Assembly (NCBI GenBank): GCA_015067525.1
Contig: SVMH01000002.1
Coordinates: 1-64,000, forward strand
DNA: 64,000 nt
Source of the DNA: Oscillospiraceae bacterium
GTDB lineage: Bacteria > Bacillota > Clostridia > Oscillospirales > Oscillospiraceae
Reading direction: 5' to 3'
The notes below the pieces were generated by a model, which worked only from the letters and a program-made list of their open reading frames with translations, was not told the DNA's origin and did no database searches. Both the position numbers and the translations under genes were made by a program. Of the stretch, positions 49,365 through 57,720 are shown in pieces (position 1 is the first letter of the stretch; each line of letters begins with the position of its first letter).

Positions 49365-49843
49365 CCAATCTGCGCGTAGGCCACGGATATGACGTCCACC
49401 GCCTGGTGGAGGGAAGACCTCTCATTCTGGGCGGCGTGACGGTACCTTATGAAAAGGGGTTGCTGGGTCATTCGGACGCGGATGTGCTGACCCACGCGGT
49501 GATGGATGCGCTGTTGGGCGCTGCAGGTTTGCCGGATATCGGCAGCCTCTTTCCCGACAACGACAAGGCATTTTTGAACATCTCCAGCATTTATCTGCTG
49601 CAGCAGGTGGCGCAGAAGCTGCAGCAGAGCGGCGTGCAGGTGGTAAACATCGATGCCACACTCATCGCGCAGGCGCCCAAGGTGGCGCCGTACCGTCCCG
49701 CTATGCGGCAGAATATCGCCGCGGCGCTGGGAATCGACGTGGCGCTGGTGGGCGTCAAGGCCACCACGGAGGAGCATCTGGGGTTTACCGGCGACGGTTC
49801 CGGCATGGCGGCCCACGCTGTGGTGCTGGTGGAAAAGGAATGA
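49361..49843 (+). CDS. ispF: 2-C-methyl-D-erythritol 2,4-cyclodiphosphate synthase
   Basis: The 160-residue trimeric enzyme forms the cyclic diphosphate of the methylerythritol pathway and releases CMP. The metal-binding residues are visible in GHGYDVHRL (Asp, His) and LLGHSDADVL, and FTGDGSGMAAHAV closes the chain. Its length and motifs are those of a normal stand-alone IspF, here not fused to IspD. The ATGA overlap with ispD couples translation. Confidence 0.97.
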   Translation: MTNLRVGHGYDVHRLVEGRPLILGGVTVPYEKGLLGHSDADVLTHAVMDALLGAAGLPDIGSLFPDNDKAFLNISSIYLLQQVAQKLQQSGVQVVNIDATLIAQAPKVAPYRPAMRQNIAAALGIDVALVGVKATTEEHLGFTGDGSGMAAHAVVLVEKE

Positions 49844-49851
49844 AAGTAAGA

Positions 49852-49884
49852 GCGGACTGCTTTGATGAGCGGTCCGCTTTTTTG
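49852..49884 (+). terminator. terminator of the carD-ispD-ispF operon
   Basis: AGCGGACTGCT and AGCGGTCCGCT pair (one G-T) around TTGATG, followed by six T residues. Confidence 0.82.
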
Positions 49885-49932
49885 CACCCCTTTTCTGCGC
49901 CTGACATACACTGGGGCGTGAGGAGGAGTACC

Positions 49933-50184
49933 ATGGAATATGTTTTGCTGATGGCCGGCTCCATCACCCACGCCCAGCGTATGGCTGCGGTGCTGGAAAA
50001 CCGGGGGATCCGTTCCTTTATCGCCCGCGCGCCGGAGGGCACCGATCCGCGGGGCTGCGGCTACGGTGTGCGGCTGCTGCGCGACAAGGCGGTACAGGCG
50101 CGGGAGATCCTGCGCCGCGCCGGCATCACGGTGCGGGCAGTTTACGAAAAGACAGAAGCGGGATGGCGGGAGGCGGCTCTATGA
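49933..50184 (+). CDS. DUF3343 small protein (putative Se/S-carrier-like)
   Basis: The 83-residue protein matches DUF3343, a small ferredoxin-like fold, seen in MEYVLLMAGSITHAQRMAAVLE and the CGYGVRLLRDKA region with one conserved Cys (about 42). Its ATG has GAGGAG seven bases upstream and its stop overlaps the start of a cysteine desulfurase gene. The constant pairing of DUF3343 with such desulfurases across Firmicutes suggests it accepts or carries the sulfur or selenium; this is known from gene context rather than biochemistry. Confidence 0.85.
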   Translation: MEYVLLMAGSITHAQRMAAVLENRGIRSFIARAPEGTDPRGCGYGVRLLRDKAVQAREILRRAGITVRAVYEKTEAGWREAAL

Positions 50185-51317
50185 TCTATCTGGATGCCTC
50201 GGCCACCACGCTGGAAAAGCCGGAAGCAGTCCGGCAGGCGGTGGCAGAGGCGGTGCGCGCCATGAGCTCGCCCGGGCGGGGAGACTATCCGGCCTCCCGC
50301 CTTGCCGAAGAAACGGCTTTCCGCTGCCGCAGTGCGGCGGCGGAGCTGTTTGATGTGGACACGCCGGAAAAGGTGATTTTCACCGCCAACGCCACCCATG
50401 GCCTGAATATCGCCATCCGCACGCTGGTCAAACCGGGTGGGCGCGTCATCATCTCCGGCTACGAGCACAACGCGGTGACGCGTCCGCTCCATGGCATTGC
50501 GAATGTGGAACTCACGGTGATCGATGCGCCGCTGTTCCGTCCGCAGCGGATGGTGGAGGAGTGGCGGGCTGCGCTGCGGCAGGGGGCGGATGCTGCGGTC
50601 TGCACCCACGTTTCCAACGTGTTCGGTTATATTTTACCCATTGATGAGATCGCCGCGGAATGCCGCCGCTGCGGCGCGCCGCTGATCGTGGACGCCTCTC
50701 AGTCTGCCGGCGTGCTGCCGGTGTCGCTGAGCCGATGGGACGCGGCGTTCGTGGCGATGCCCGGGCACAAGGGCTTGTACGGGCCGCAGGGCACGGGCCT
50801 TTTGCTGTGCGGCGGCGAGGCCGAGCCGCTGCTGCGGGGCGGAACAGGCAGCGCCTCTCGCAGTCAGGAAATGCCGCAGGAGCTGCCGGACCGGCTGGAA
50901 GCCGGCACCCACAACATGCCGGGCATCGCGGGACTTTTGGAGGGGCTGCGCTTTGTGCGTCGGCAGGGAACAGACACGATCGCCCGCCACGAATACACCA
51001 TGATGCGCAGGGCGGCGCAGCAGATCGGCGCGATACCGGGGATGCACCTGTACACCGCAGAGGAGGAAACGCTGCAGACAGGCGTACTGTCCTTTGCGCC
51101 GGAAAACCTGAGCTGTGAGGAAGTGGGGGAGCGGCTGGCCACGCTGGGCGTGGCGGTGCGCGCAGGCCTGCACTGTGCGCCGCTGGCCCATCGGACCGCA
51201 CAGACTTTGGAGCGCGGAACGATCCGTGTGAGCCCGTCTGCGTTCACCTCACCGGAACAGATCGACCGGTTCTGCACCCTGCTGGGCCGTGTAATTCGTG
51301 AAAGTGCAAGATTTTAA
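50181..51317 (+). CDS. class V aminotransferase, cysteine desulfurase family
   Basis: The 378-residue PLP enzyme has the class V aminotransferase fold: MIYLDASATTLEKPEAV at the start, the THVSNVFGYILPI strand, LIVDASQSAGVLPV with the PLP-contacting Asp, and AMPGHKGLYGPQG with the Schiff-base Lys. It matches the EF2568-type cysteine desulfurase family rather than IscS/SufS; the late active-site region GLHCAPLAH carries the Cys that would take the sulfur. It is translationally coupled (ATGA) to DUF3343. A role in sulfur or selenium transfer is likely. Confidence 0.87.
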   Translation: MIYLDASATTLEKPEAVRQAVAEAVRAMSSPGRGDYPASRLAEETAFRCRSAAAELFDVDTPEKVIFTANATHGLNIAIRTLVKPGGRVIISGYEHNAVTRPLHGIANVELTVIDAPLFRPQRMVEEWRAALRQGADAAVCTHVSNVFGYILPIDEIAAECRRCGAPLIVDASQSAGVLPVSLSRWDAAFVAMPGHKGLYGPQGTGLLLCGGEAEPLLRGGTGSASRSQEMPQELPDRLEAGTHNMPGIAGLLEGLRFVRRQGTDTIARHEYTMMRRAAQQIGAIPGMHLYTAEEETLQTGVLSFAPENLSCEEVGERLATLGVAVRAGLHCAPLAHRTAQTLERGTIRVSPSAFTSPEQIDRFCTLLGRVIRESARF

Positions 51318-51329
51318 TTGACGTTTTTA

Positions 51330-51358
51330 TTGCAATCTTCCAAAAAATTTTATATAAT
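51330..51358 (+). promoter_or_regulatory. promoter of cdaA
   Basis: -35 TTGCAA (51330-51335), 17-base spacer, consensus -10 TATAAT (51353-51358). No terminator is visible between the cysteine desulfurase gene and this promoter. Confidence 0.65.
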
Positions 51359-51411
51359 CTATAGTATCTATTGGTATGCGTATAGACATGCGAAAGCAGA
51401 AAGGAAACGAT

Positions 51412-52305
51412 ATGGAATCGGTCTTGTCTGTATTAGAGAATATTGGAAGATTTTTACTGCTGATCCGTCCGGCGGATATTGTGGACGTGGCCATCATGGC
51501 CTTTGTGGTGTATAAGCTGCTGGGTCTGATGAAATCCACGCGAGCGGGAAATCTGGTCAAAGGCGTTGCCGTATTTCTGGTGGCTCTGTGGCTGTCGTCT
51601 TCGTCGGTGTTCAACCTGCGGGGCGTCAACTACATTCTTGGCCACGTGCTGGAATGGGGCGTTTTGGCGCTGGTCATTTTGTTCCAGCCGGAGATCCGCC
51701 AGCTGTTGGAGACGCTGGGCGCCCGCAACATCAAGCTGCTGAAGTTCCTGACACCGGAGCATAAGATCACGGAAATGGAGCAGGCCATCGAACAAACGGT
51801 GGTGGCCTGCACCGAAATGTCCAAGAGTCGGACAGGCGTTCTCATCGTGTTTGAGCGCAAGCTCCGTCTGGACGATATCGTGGGCAGCGGCACCACGCTG
51901 GACGCCGCTGTGTCCGGTGAGCTGCTTAAGAACATCTTCTTTGTCAAGGCGCCGCTGCACGACGGCGCGGTCATCATCCGTGACGGACGCATTCAGGGTG
52001 CCGGCTGCATGCTGCCCCTGTCCAAGAATGCCAACCTCAGCCGTGATCTGGGTATGCGCCACCGTGCCGGTATCGGCATGAGTGAGAACTCCGACGCGGT
52101 GGTGGTTATCGTTTCGGAGGAGACAGGCTCTATTTCGGTGGCTCTGGGCGGCATGCTCAAGCGCCACCTTAAGCCGGAAACGCTGGACCAGCTGCTGCGC
52201 AACGAACTGATGCCGCAGCCGGAGGAAGAGACGGAGAAGCCTCGCTTTACCCTGGCCGATCTGCTTCGTATTCGCAGAAAGGAGGAGCAGGATGGAGAAG
52301 AATAA
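51412..52305 (+). CDS. cdaA: diadenylate cyclase CdaA
   Basis: The 297-residue enzyme makes the second messenger c-di-AMP from two ATP. It has three N-terminal transmembrane helices (about 12-90) and the DAC/DisA_N domain with GSGTTLDAAVSGELL, the catalytic LHDGAVIIRDG and the GMRHRAGIGMSE motif. c-di-AMP controls potassium and osmolyte transport and wall balance. The next gene is its membrane regulator cdaR, starting inside the end of cdaA. The start at 51412 follows GAAAGGAA; an ATG twelve codons earlier has no site. Confidence 0.95.
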   Translation: MESVLSVLENIGRFLLLIRPADIVDVAIMAFVVYKLLGLMKSTRAGNLVKGVAVFLVALWLSSSSVFNLRGVNYILGHVLEWGVLALVILFQPEIRQLLETLGARNIKLLKFLTPEHKITEMEQAIEQTVVACTEMSKSRTGVLIVFERKLRLDDIVGSGTTLDAAVSGELLKNIFFVKAPLHDGAVIIRDGRIQGAGCMLPLSKNANLSRDLGMRHRAGIGMSENSDAVVVIVSEETGSISVALGGMLKRHLKPETLDQLLRNELMPQPEEETEKPRFTLADLLRIRRKEEQDGEE

Positions 52306-53668
52306 GCGGGAAGAAAGGACCATTGATACGGTGAAGGGCCGTAAGATCATTCAGATCATCTGCTCTATTCTGGTGGCAGTGGCGTTTTGGATCTATGTGG
52401 ACGAAGAGAAGACCATCAACGTCAATATGCACGTCAACGACCTGCCGGTGGAATTCTCCGGCGAGGATACGGTGCTGGCCGATAAGGGCCTGATGCTGCT
52501 GTCCGGCTTTGACACCACGGTGGACCTGACGCTGAAGGGCCCGCGCAAGGTGCTGTGGAAGCTGAACAAAAGTGAGATCCGTATTGTGGCGGACACTGCC
52601 TCTGTGCAGGATATCGGCACCCAGACGCTGGAATATGCCGTCGTGTTTCCCGATAATGTGCAGCGCAGCCAGATCGAAGTGGCCAAGGCCAGTATCTATT
52701 CGGTGACCGTTACGGTGGGTGAGCTGTTTACCAAGAAAGTGCCGATCCAGTGCGAGGTGACCGGTCAGGTGGCCGGCGGCTTCGTGGCCGAAGAGATGCA
52801 GCTCGACCCGGTAGAGCTGGAGCTGCGCGGCCAGCGCGACGACCTGCTGAATGTCAGCTATGCCAAGATCCATGTCAGCATTGCCGGTGCCAGAGAAACG
52901 GTGCTGCAGGCGGTGGAATACCAGCTTTACGATGATAATAACATTCCCATTACCAACAGCAATGTCCGCGCCTCCACCAAGCTGGTGCAGGTGACTATGC
53001 CGGTCAAGACGGTGAAGGAAGTGCCGCTGCGTCTGAACTTTGTGGAGGCACCCGGCTCCACCATGGCACAGGTGACCTATTCTCTTGACTATGATTCTGT
53101 ACGGCTCAAGGGTGATGCGGCGGTACTGGACGATATCGACAGCATCGTACTGGACACCATCTATCTGCAGGATCTGAAGGAATACCAGACGCTCAACTAT
53201 ACCATTTCTGTACCGGCGGATACCCAGATCGTGGATGATTTCGCCGCGGTGACAGTTACCATCACGGTCAGCGGTGTTTCTGAGCGACGTGTTACCACCT
53301 CCGCCTTTGCCTGTGCCAATGTGCCGGAAGGCCATGAGGCTGTTGTGGTGACAGAGAGTCTGTCGGTTCTGCTGCGCGGTCTGACAGAAGAACTGGATGC
53401 ACTGACCGGTGAACATCTGCAGATCACGGCAGATCTGAGTGGGATCACCGGTCCGGGCAGCTTCACCGTGCCGGTGAGCGTCCGTATCAACGGTTACTCC
53501 AATGTGGGCGTCAAGGGCAGCTATCAGGTCATCGTCAATGTGACCCAGTCGCAGGTGGCGCCTGAAGGCCGGACGGTGCCGGAGGGAACGGGCGATGCTG
53601 CTGTGCAGCCGGCATCTGTGATCGACGTGCCGGATAACAGCACGGATACGCAGGCACATAACGCCTGA
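52292..53668 (+). CDS. cdaR: YbbR-domain protein CdaR
   Basis: The 458-residue protein has a short cytoplasmic N-terminus, one transmembrane helix (about 18-38) and several extracytoplasmic YbbR repeats; the repeated IDS..LDTIYLQDL-like and VPVSVRINGYSNV-like segments are visible. CdaR binds and controls CdaA in Bacillus and Listeria. It overlaps cdaA by 14 bases. In most Firmicutes glmM follows; here the next gene is an RseC-like protein instead, so the usual cdaA-cdaR-glmM order is broken. Confidence 0.9.
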   Translation: MEKNKREERTIDTVKGRKIIQIICSILVAVAFWIYVDEEKTINVNMHVNDLPVEFSGEDTVLADKGLMLLSGFDTTVDLTLKGPRKVLWKLNKSEIRIVADTASVQDIGTQTLEYAVVFPDNVQRSQIEVAKASIYSVTVTVGELFTKKVPIQCEVTGQVAGGFVAEEMQLDPVELELRGQRDDLLNVSYAKIHVSIAGARETVLQAVEYQLYDDNNIPITNSNVRASTKLVQVTMPVKTVKEVPLRLNFVEAPGSTMAQVTYSLDYDSVRLKGDAAVLDDIDSIVLDTIYLQDLKEYQTLNYTISVPADTQIVDDFAAVTVTITVSGVSERRVTTSAFACANVPEGHEAVVVTESLSVLLRGLTEELDALTGEHLQITADLSGITGPGSFTVPVSVRINGYSNVGVKGSYQVIVNVTQSQVAPEGRTVPEGTGDAAVQPASVIDVPDNSTDTQAHNA

Positions 53669-53682
53669 AAGGAACGAGAAAT

Positions 53683-54087
53683 ATGACCCAAATTGCAACC
53701 ATTGAAGAGATTTTGAGCGGCGGCTACGCTCTTATTTCCGTGCCGCGCAAGTCGGCCTGCGGCCACGACTGTGAACAGTGTGCCGGCTGCGGTATGACGG
53801 GCGCCGCCATCAAGGCGAAGGCGAAAAATCCTGTGGGCGCGCAGCCGGGCCAGAAGGTGATCGTAGAGAGCAGCACCAAAAAACTGCTGGGCATCGTGGC
53901 TCTGGTCTATATGCTGCCGGTGGTGTTCTTCCTGCTGGGCTACTTCCTGTCGGAAGGTCTGGGTGAGGGGGTGCGCTATGCCATCGCCATTGGCGCGGCG
54001 GCGCTGACCATGGTACCCATTGTGCTCTATGACCGGCATGCGCGGCGCACCGATGCGCTGACGTATACGATTCTGCGTCTGCTCTGA
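53683..54087 (+). CDS. SoxR-reducing/RseC-family protein
   Basis: The 134-residue protein has the RseC/MucC form: an N-terminal part with a Cys cluster (SACGHDCEQCAGCG, about 25-38) and two transmembrane helices (about 67-90 and 95-112). In E. coli RseC family members help reduce SoxR or affect sigma-E; in Clostridia they accompany the Rnf complex or occur alone. No rnf gene is adjacent, so the partner is unknown. The stop overlaps the next start by one base. Confidence 0.85.
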   Translation: MTQIATIEEILSGGYALISVPRKSACGHDCEQCAGCGMTGAAIKAKAKNPVGAQPGQKVIVESSTKKLLGIVALVYMLPVVFFLLGYFLSEGLGEGVRYAIAIGAAALTMVPIVLYDRHARRTDALTYTILRLL

Positions 54088-54986
54088 TGTTTGGCTATGT
54101 AAGACCGTCTGCAGAGCGGCTGAGTGAAGAAGAGCAGAAGCGCTTCACTGCGGCCTACTGCGGCCTGTGCCACACGCTCAAGCGCCGGTACGGACTGGCT
54201 GCCAGAATGATCCTCAACTATGATCTGGCGTTTCTGGCCATTTTGCTGGATGAAGGCGGTACCTGTCACAGCTGTGAAAAGCGCTGCATGGTGCATCCCA
54301 TCCGGAAGCGGCCCTGCGCCCAGCCCTCGGCGGCGCTGGAGACAGCGGCGGATTACAGCGTGATTCTGACGTGGTGGCAGCTGCGCGACGGTGTAGCGGA
54401 CCACGGCTTCTGGGGCGGGTTGAAATACCGCGCGGCTTCACTGCTTTTGCGCCGAGCCTACCGAAAAGCCCGTGCCGCGCAGCCGGTATTTGATGAAAGC
54501 ACCAAGCGCCATCTCAATGCACTTGCTGCACTGGAAAAGGCGCGCTGCGAGTCCATTGACCGACCGGCGGATACCTTTGCGGCGCTGCTGGCCGGCGCAG
54601 CGGAAGGCGTGGAGGATCCCATCCGCCGCCGCGTGCTGCAGCAGATGTTTTACCATCTGGGCCGCTGGATCTATCTGACGGATGCGGCAGACGATTTGAA
54701 AAAAGATTGGAAAAGTGGCAGCTATAACCCGCTGATCCCGCGTTTTGCGCTGAAAGAGGGTAAACTGACACAGGAGAATCAACAGGAATTGGCGGCCACC
54801 ATGGACCGGTCTGTGGAAATGATGGCAGCAGCCTTTGAACTGCTGGATTTCGGCGATTGGGCCGGGATCATCCGCAGCGTTGTGTATGAGGGGCTGTACG
54901 CGGTGGGCAATGCGGTGCTTAACGGCACTTTCCGCAAGCGGCCAAAGAGAGAGGAAAGAAACCCTACACGAAAGGCAGGACCTTAA
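54087..54986 (+). CDS. DUF5685 family protein
   Basis: The 299-residue protein begins [16 protein letters not shown] and has conserved Cys pairs in [10 protein letters not shown] (about 28-37) and TCHSCEKRC (about 58-66), which could bind a metal or an iron-sulfur cluster. The rest is helical, with a hydrophobic segment that may lie on the membrane. This layout fits DUF5685, a Clostridia family without known function, related in form to polyprenyl or isoprenoid synthase-like helical proteins. It is followed within two bases by the J-domain gene. Confidence 0.75.
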   Translation: MFGYVRPSAERLSEEEQKRFTAAYCGLCHTLKRRYGLAARMILNYDLAFLAILLDEGGTCHSCEKRCMVHPIRKRPCAQPSAALETAADYSVILTWWQLRDGVADHGFWGGLKYRAASLLLRRAYRKARAAQPVFDESTKRHLNALAALEKARCESIDRPADTFAALLAGAAEGVEDPIRRRVLQQMFYHLGRWIYLTDAADDLKKDWKSGSYNPLIPRFALKEGKLTQENQQELAATMDRSVEMMAAAFELLDFGDWAGIIRSVVYEGLYAVGNAVLNGTFRKRPKREERNPTRKAGP

Positions 54987-54987
54987 T

Positions 54988-55629
54988 ATGCGTGATCCCT
55001 ATCAGGTATTGGGCGTTTCCAGTACGGCTACCGACGAGGAGATCAAAAAAGCGTACCGCAATCTGGCCCGGAAATACCATCCGGACAACTATCACGATAA
55101 CCCGCTGGCCGATCTTGCGCAGGAGCGCATGAAGGAGATCAACGAGGCCTACGAGGCTGTGCAGAACCAGCGTAAGGGTAAGACTGCAGGCGGCGCCTAT
55201 GGCGGCACCTCCGCTTACAGCGCCTATGGAGGATCGACCGGATACGGCGGCTATACCAATACCGGCGCCACGCGCTTCCAGCGGGTGCGCCAGGCCATCA
55301 ACGAGGGCGATCTGAACATGGCCGATGAGCTGCTCAACGCCAGCAGTGACCGCGGCGCGGAGTGGCATTACCTCAAGGGTGTGATCTGCTATCGCCGCGG
55401 CTGGATGGATGAGGCTAAGCGTTACTATCAGGCAGCCCTGCAGATGGAACCCAACAACGTGGAATACGTCCGTGCATGGCAGCTGGTCAACGGCGGCAAT
55501 ACCTACCGGCCCGATGGCTACGACACTGTGCATACGGGCGGCTGCGACTCCGGCTGCAGCCGGTTCTGTCTGGCGTGGCTGTGCTGTAATATGCTGGGCG
55601 GCGGCGGATACTATTTCTGGTGCTGCTAA
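54988..55629 (+). CDS. J-domain protein with TPR-like middle and Cys-rich tail
   Basis: The 213-residue protein has an N-terminal J domain (1-68) with the HPD motif (KYHPDNY) that stimulates an Hsp70 ATPase, a Gly/Ala/Tyr-rich linker (about 72-100), a TPR-like helical part (about 103-160) and a tail rich in Gly and Cys ([19 protein letters not shown] and on). The tail is hydrophobic and ends FWCC. It is not DnaJ, which has a zinc finger. The tail may touch a membrane or metal. It follows DUF5685 directly, so both may handle the same client. Confidence 0.82.
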   Translation: MRDPYQVLGVSSTATDEEIKKAYRNLARKYHPDNYHDNPLADLAQERMKEINEAYEAVQNQRKGKTAGGAYGGTSAYSAYGGSTGYGGYTNTGATRFQRVRQAINEGDLNMADELLNASSDRGAEWHYLKGVICYRRGWMDEAKRYYQAALQMEPNNVEYVRAWQLVNGGNTYRPDGYDTVHTGGCDSGCSRFCLAWLCCNMLGGGGYYFWCC

Positions 55630-55662
55630 AGGTTTGGAATACGAGAAAGAGAGGATAGAGCA

Positions 55663-56541
55663 GTGGTCAAAAGTATGACCGGCTACGGCCGGGCAAGAGA
55701 GACGCTGAACGGACGGGATATCACCGTGGAGGTGCGTTCCGTCAATAACCGGTATCTGGACTGCACCGTCAAGATGCCGCGTACCTATGTGTTTGCCGAG
55801 GATGCCATCAAGTCCCGCGTCCAGAAGGCCATCTCCCGCGGTAAGGTGGATGTCTATGTGACCATCGACACCACGGCCGCCGATGTCAGCGTGGTGGCGG
55901 TCAACGAGCCGCTGGCCCGCAGTTACTATGAGGCGCTGATGAAACTGAAGGAGACCTTCTCTCTGGAAGGTGAGATCACCCCCATGGCACTGGCCAAGTT
56001 CCCCGATGTGCTGGCCGTGACCCGCGCAGAGGAGGATCTGGAGACGGTGGCCGCGGATATCTGTGCTGTGCTGGAGCAGGCGCTGCAGGCCTACAACGAG
56101 ATGCGCGCCGTGGAAGGCGAGCGTCTGGCTGCCGATATTTCCGGCCGCGTGGCCACCATTGAGTCCGTTGTGTCCAAGGTGGAGGAGCGCTCGCCCCAGA
56201 CGGTGGCGGAGTACCGCGCCCGCCTGACCAATAAGATGACCGAGGTGCTGCAGTCCACCACCATCGATGAAAGCCGCATCCTGACGGAAGCCGCCATCTT
56301 TGCCGATAAGATCGCCGTGGATGAGGAGACCGTTCGCCTGCGCAGCCACATTGCACAGCTCCGCGCCATGCTGCAAAGCGATCAGCCCGTGGGCCGCAAG
56401 CTGGATTTCCTGATCCAGGAGGTCAACCGCGAGTGCAACACCATCGGCTCCAAGTGCAACGACCTGACCATTGCGCAGGACGTGGTGAACATGAAGGCCG
56501 AAGTGGAGAAGATCCGCGAGCAGGTGCAGAACATCGAATAA
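55663..56541 (+). CDS. yicC: YicC-family endoribonuclease
   Basis: The 292-residue protein matches YicC over its full length: [10 protein letters not shown] at the start, [12 protein letters not shown], and the C-terminal DUF1732 part with [19 protein letters not shown] and the [13 protein letters not shown] end. YicC is now known as an RNA-cutting hexamer that acts on small RNAs in E. coli. It begins with GTG after GAGAGGA. The order yicC-remA-gmk-rpoZ-priA-def-fmt-rsmB-rlmN is widely conserved in Firmicutes. Confidence 0.93.
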   Translation: MVKSMTGYGRARETLNGRDITVEVRSVNNRYLDCTVKMPRTYVFAEDAIKSRVQKAISRGKVDVYVTIDTTAADVSVVAVNEPLARSYYEALMKLKETFSLEGEITPMALAKFPDVLAVTRAEEDLETVAADICAVLEQALQAYNEMRAVEGERLAADISGRVATIESVVSKVEERSPQTVAEYRARLTNKMTEVLQSTTIDESRILTEAAIFADKIAVDEETVRLRSHIAQLRAMLQSDQPVGRKLDFLIQEVNRECNTIGSKCNDLTIAQDVVNMKAEVEKIREQVQNIE

Positions 56542-56551
56542 GGAGGCGCCT

Positions 56552-56812
56552 ATGCACTTGATCAATATCGGTTTTGGTAATCTGGTGTCTTCCCAGCGTT
56601 TGCTGGCCATCGTCAGTCCGGATTCCGCCCCCATCAAGCGTCTCATTCAGGAATCCCGCGACCGCGGTATGCTGATCGACGCCACTTACGGCCGTAAAAC
56701 GGCGTCGGTGCTGATCATGGACAGTGACCATGTGGTGCTCTCTGCATTTTCCACAGAGAAGCTGGCGCCCCGCCTTGGCTTGAAGGCGGAGGATTTTGCA
56801 CAGGAGGAATAA
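56552..56812 (+). CDS. remA: RemA-family extracellular matrix regulator (DUF370)
   Basis: The 86-residue protein is a full-length RemA/DUF370: [28 protein letters not shown] and the [16 protein letters not shown] stretch. In Bacillus RemA forms rings that bind DNA and activate biofilm-matrix and osmoprotection genes. It sits in the conserved place between yicC and gmk. AGGAGGC precedes the start by four to five bases. Confidence 0.95.
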   Translation: MHLINIGFGNLVSSQRLLAIVSPDSAPIKRLIQESRDRGMLIDATYGRKTASVLIMDSDHVVLSAFSTEKLAPRLGLKAEDFAQEE

Positions 56813-56815
56813 GCC

Positions 56816-57418
56816 TTGGAACAGGTAAGAAGAGGTAAGACCTTCATTATTTCCGGACCTTCCGGCGTGGGTAAGGGTACGGTACTCAAAGAATTATTCA
56901 AAACGCGCGACATGTACTATTCCGTTTCCGCCACCACCCGCGCACCCCGCGACGGTGAGGTGGACGGTGTACATTACCACTTCATGGACGCCGAAGAATT
57001 CCGTACCATGATCGCTGAGGACGCTCTGTTGGAGCATGCCGAATATGCCGGCAACTACTATGGAACGCCCAAGCGCTATGTGGACGAGGCGATGGACAGC
57101 GGCCGCGATGTCATTCTGGAGATCGAGCTGCAGGGTGCCCGACAGGTGCACGCCAAGCGCCCCGAAACGGTCCGCATTTTTATCGGCCCTCCCTCCTGGG
57201 AGGAGCTGGAGCGCCGTCTGGTCTCCCGCGGCACCGATACGCCGGAGAAGATCGCACAGCGATTGCAGCGCGCCCGCATCGAGCTGGAGAGCGCCGATGA
57301 GTATGACTATCTGATCATCAATGACACGGTGGAGAAGGCTGCAGCAGAGCTGGACGCCATTCTGTGCGCCGAACATTGCCGCGTCGACGACCGGCTGGAT
57401 CAGATCCTGGGTAAGTAA
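56816..57418 (+). CDS. gmk: guanylate kinase
   Basis: The 200-residue enzyme phosphorylates GMP to GDP. It has the P-loop IISGPSGVGKGTV (about 11-23), the GMP-binding TTRAPRDGEVDGVHYHF region and VILEIELQGARQV. It begins with TTG: an AGGAGG site lies eight bases upstream and no in-frame ATG is nearby. It belongs to the conserved yicC-remA-gmk-rpoZ block and helps link the purine pathway to nucleotide supply. Confidence 0.96.
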   Translation: MEQVRRGKTFIISGPSGVGKGTVLKELFKTRDMYYSVSATTRAPRDGEVDGVHYHFMDAEEFRTMIAEDALLEHAEYAGNYYGTPKRYVDEAMDSGRDVILEIELQGARQVHAKRPETVRIFIGPPSWEELERRLVSRGTDTPEKIAQRLQRARIELESADEYDYLIINDTVEKAAAELDAILCAEHCRVDDRLDQILGK

Positions 57419-57472
57419 AACAAGTATAATTGAGGAAATTACGCCGAAAAGGCAGATAGGAAGTTGATTATT

Positions 57473-57688
57473 ATGATGCTGTATCCCGCTATGAACAAGC
57501 TGACCGAGTATGTGCCCAACCGTTACATGATGGTGAACGTTGTGGCCCGCCGCGCCCGCCAGATCGCCACCGAGGCTGAGATCCAGGGCGAGCACCTGAG
57601 CGAGAAGCCCGTGACGCTGGCCATCCACGAAGTGGCTGAGGGTAAGTTTGACGCCAAGACCATCGACACCACCATCGCCGAGGCCTGA
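57473..57688 (+). CDS. rpoZ: RNA polymerase omega subunit
   Basis: The 71-residue protein is the omega subunit that helps fold and hold the beta' subunit: NKLTEYVPNRYMMVNVVARRARQIA is the conserved helix pair. Its length is normal for Firmicutes. The start is uncertain: ATG 57473, the ATG behind it, or TTG 57464; the weak AGGAAG at 57457-57462 is closer to the TTG than is ideal. The gene follows gmk after 54 bases and precedes priA. Confidence 0.92.
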   Translation: MMLYPAMNKLTEYVPNRYMMVNVVARRARQIATEAEIQGEHLSEKPVTLAIHEVAEGKFDAKTIDTTIAEA

Positions 57689-57720
57689 GCAAAAACCGCA
57701 ACGAGAAGGAGGGAGAGTCA

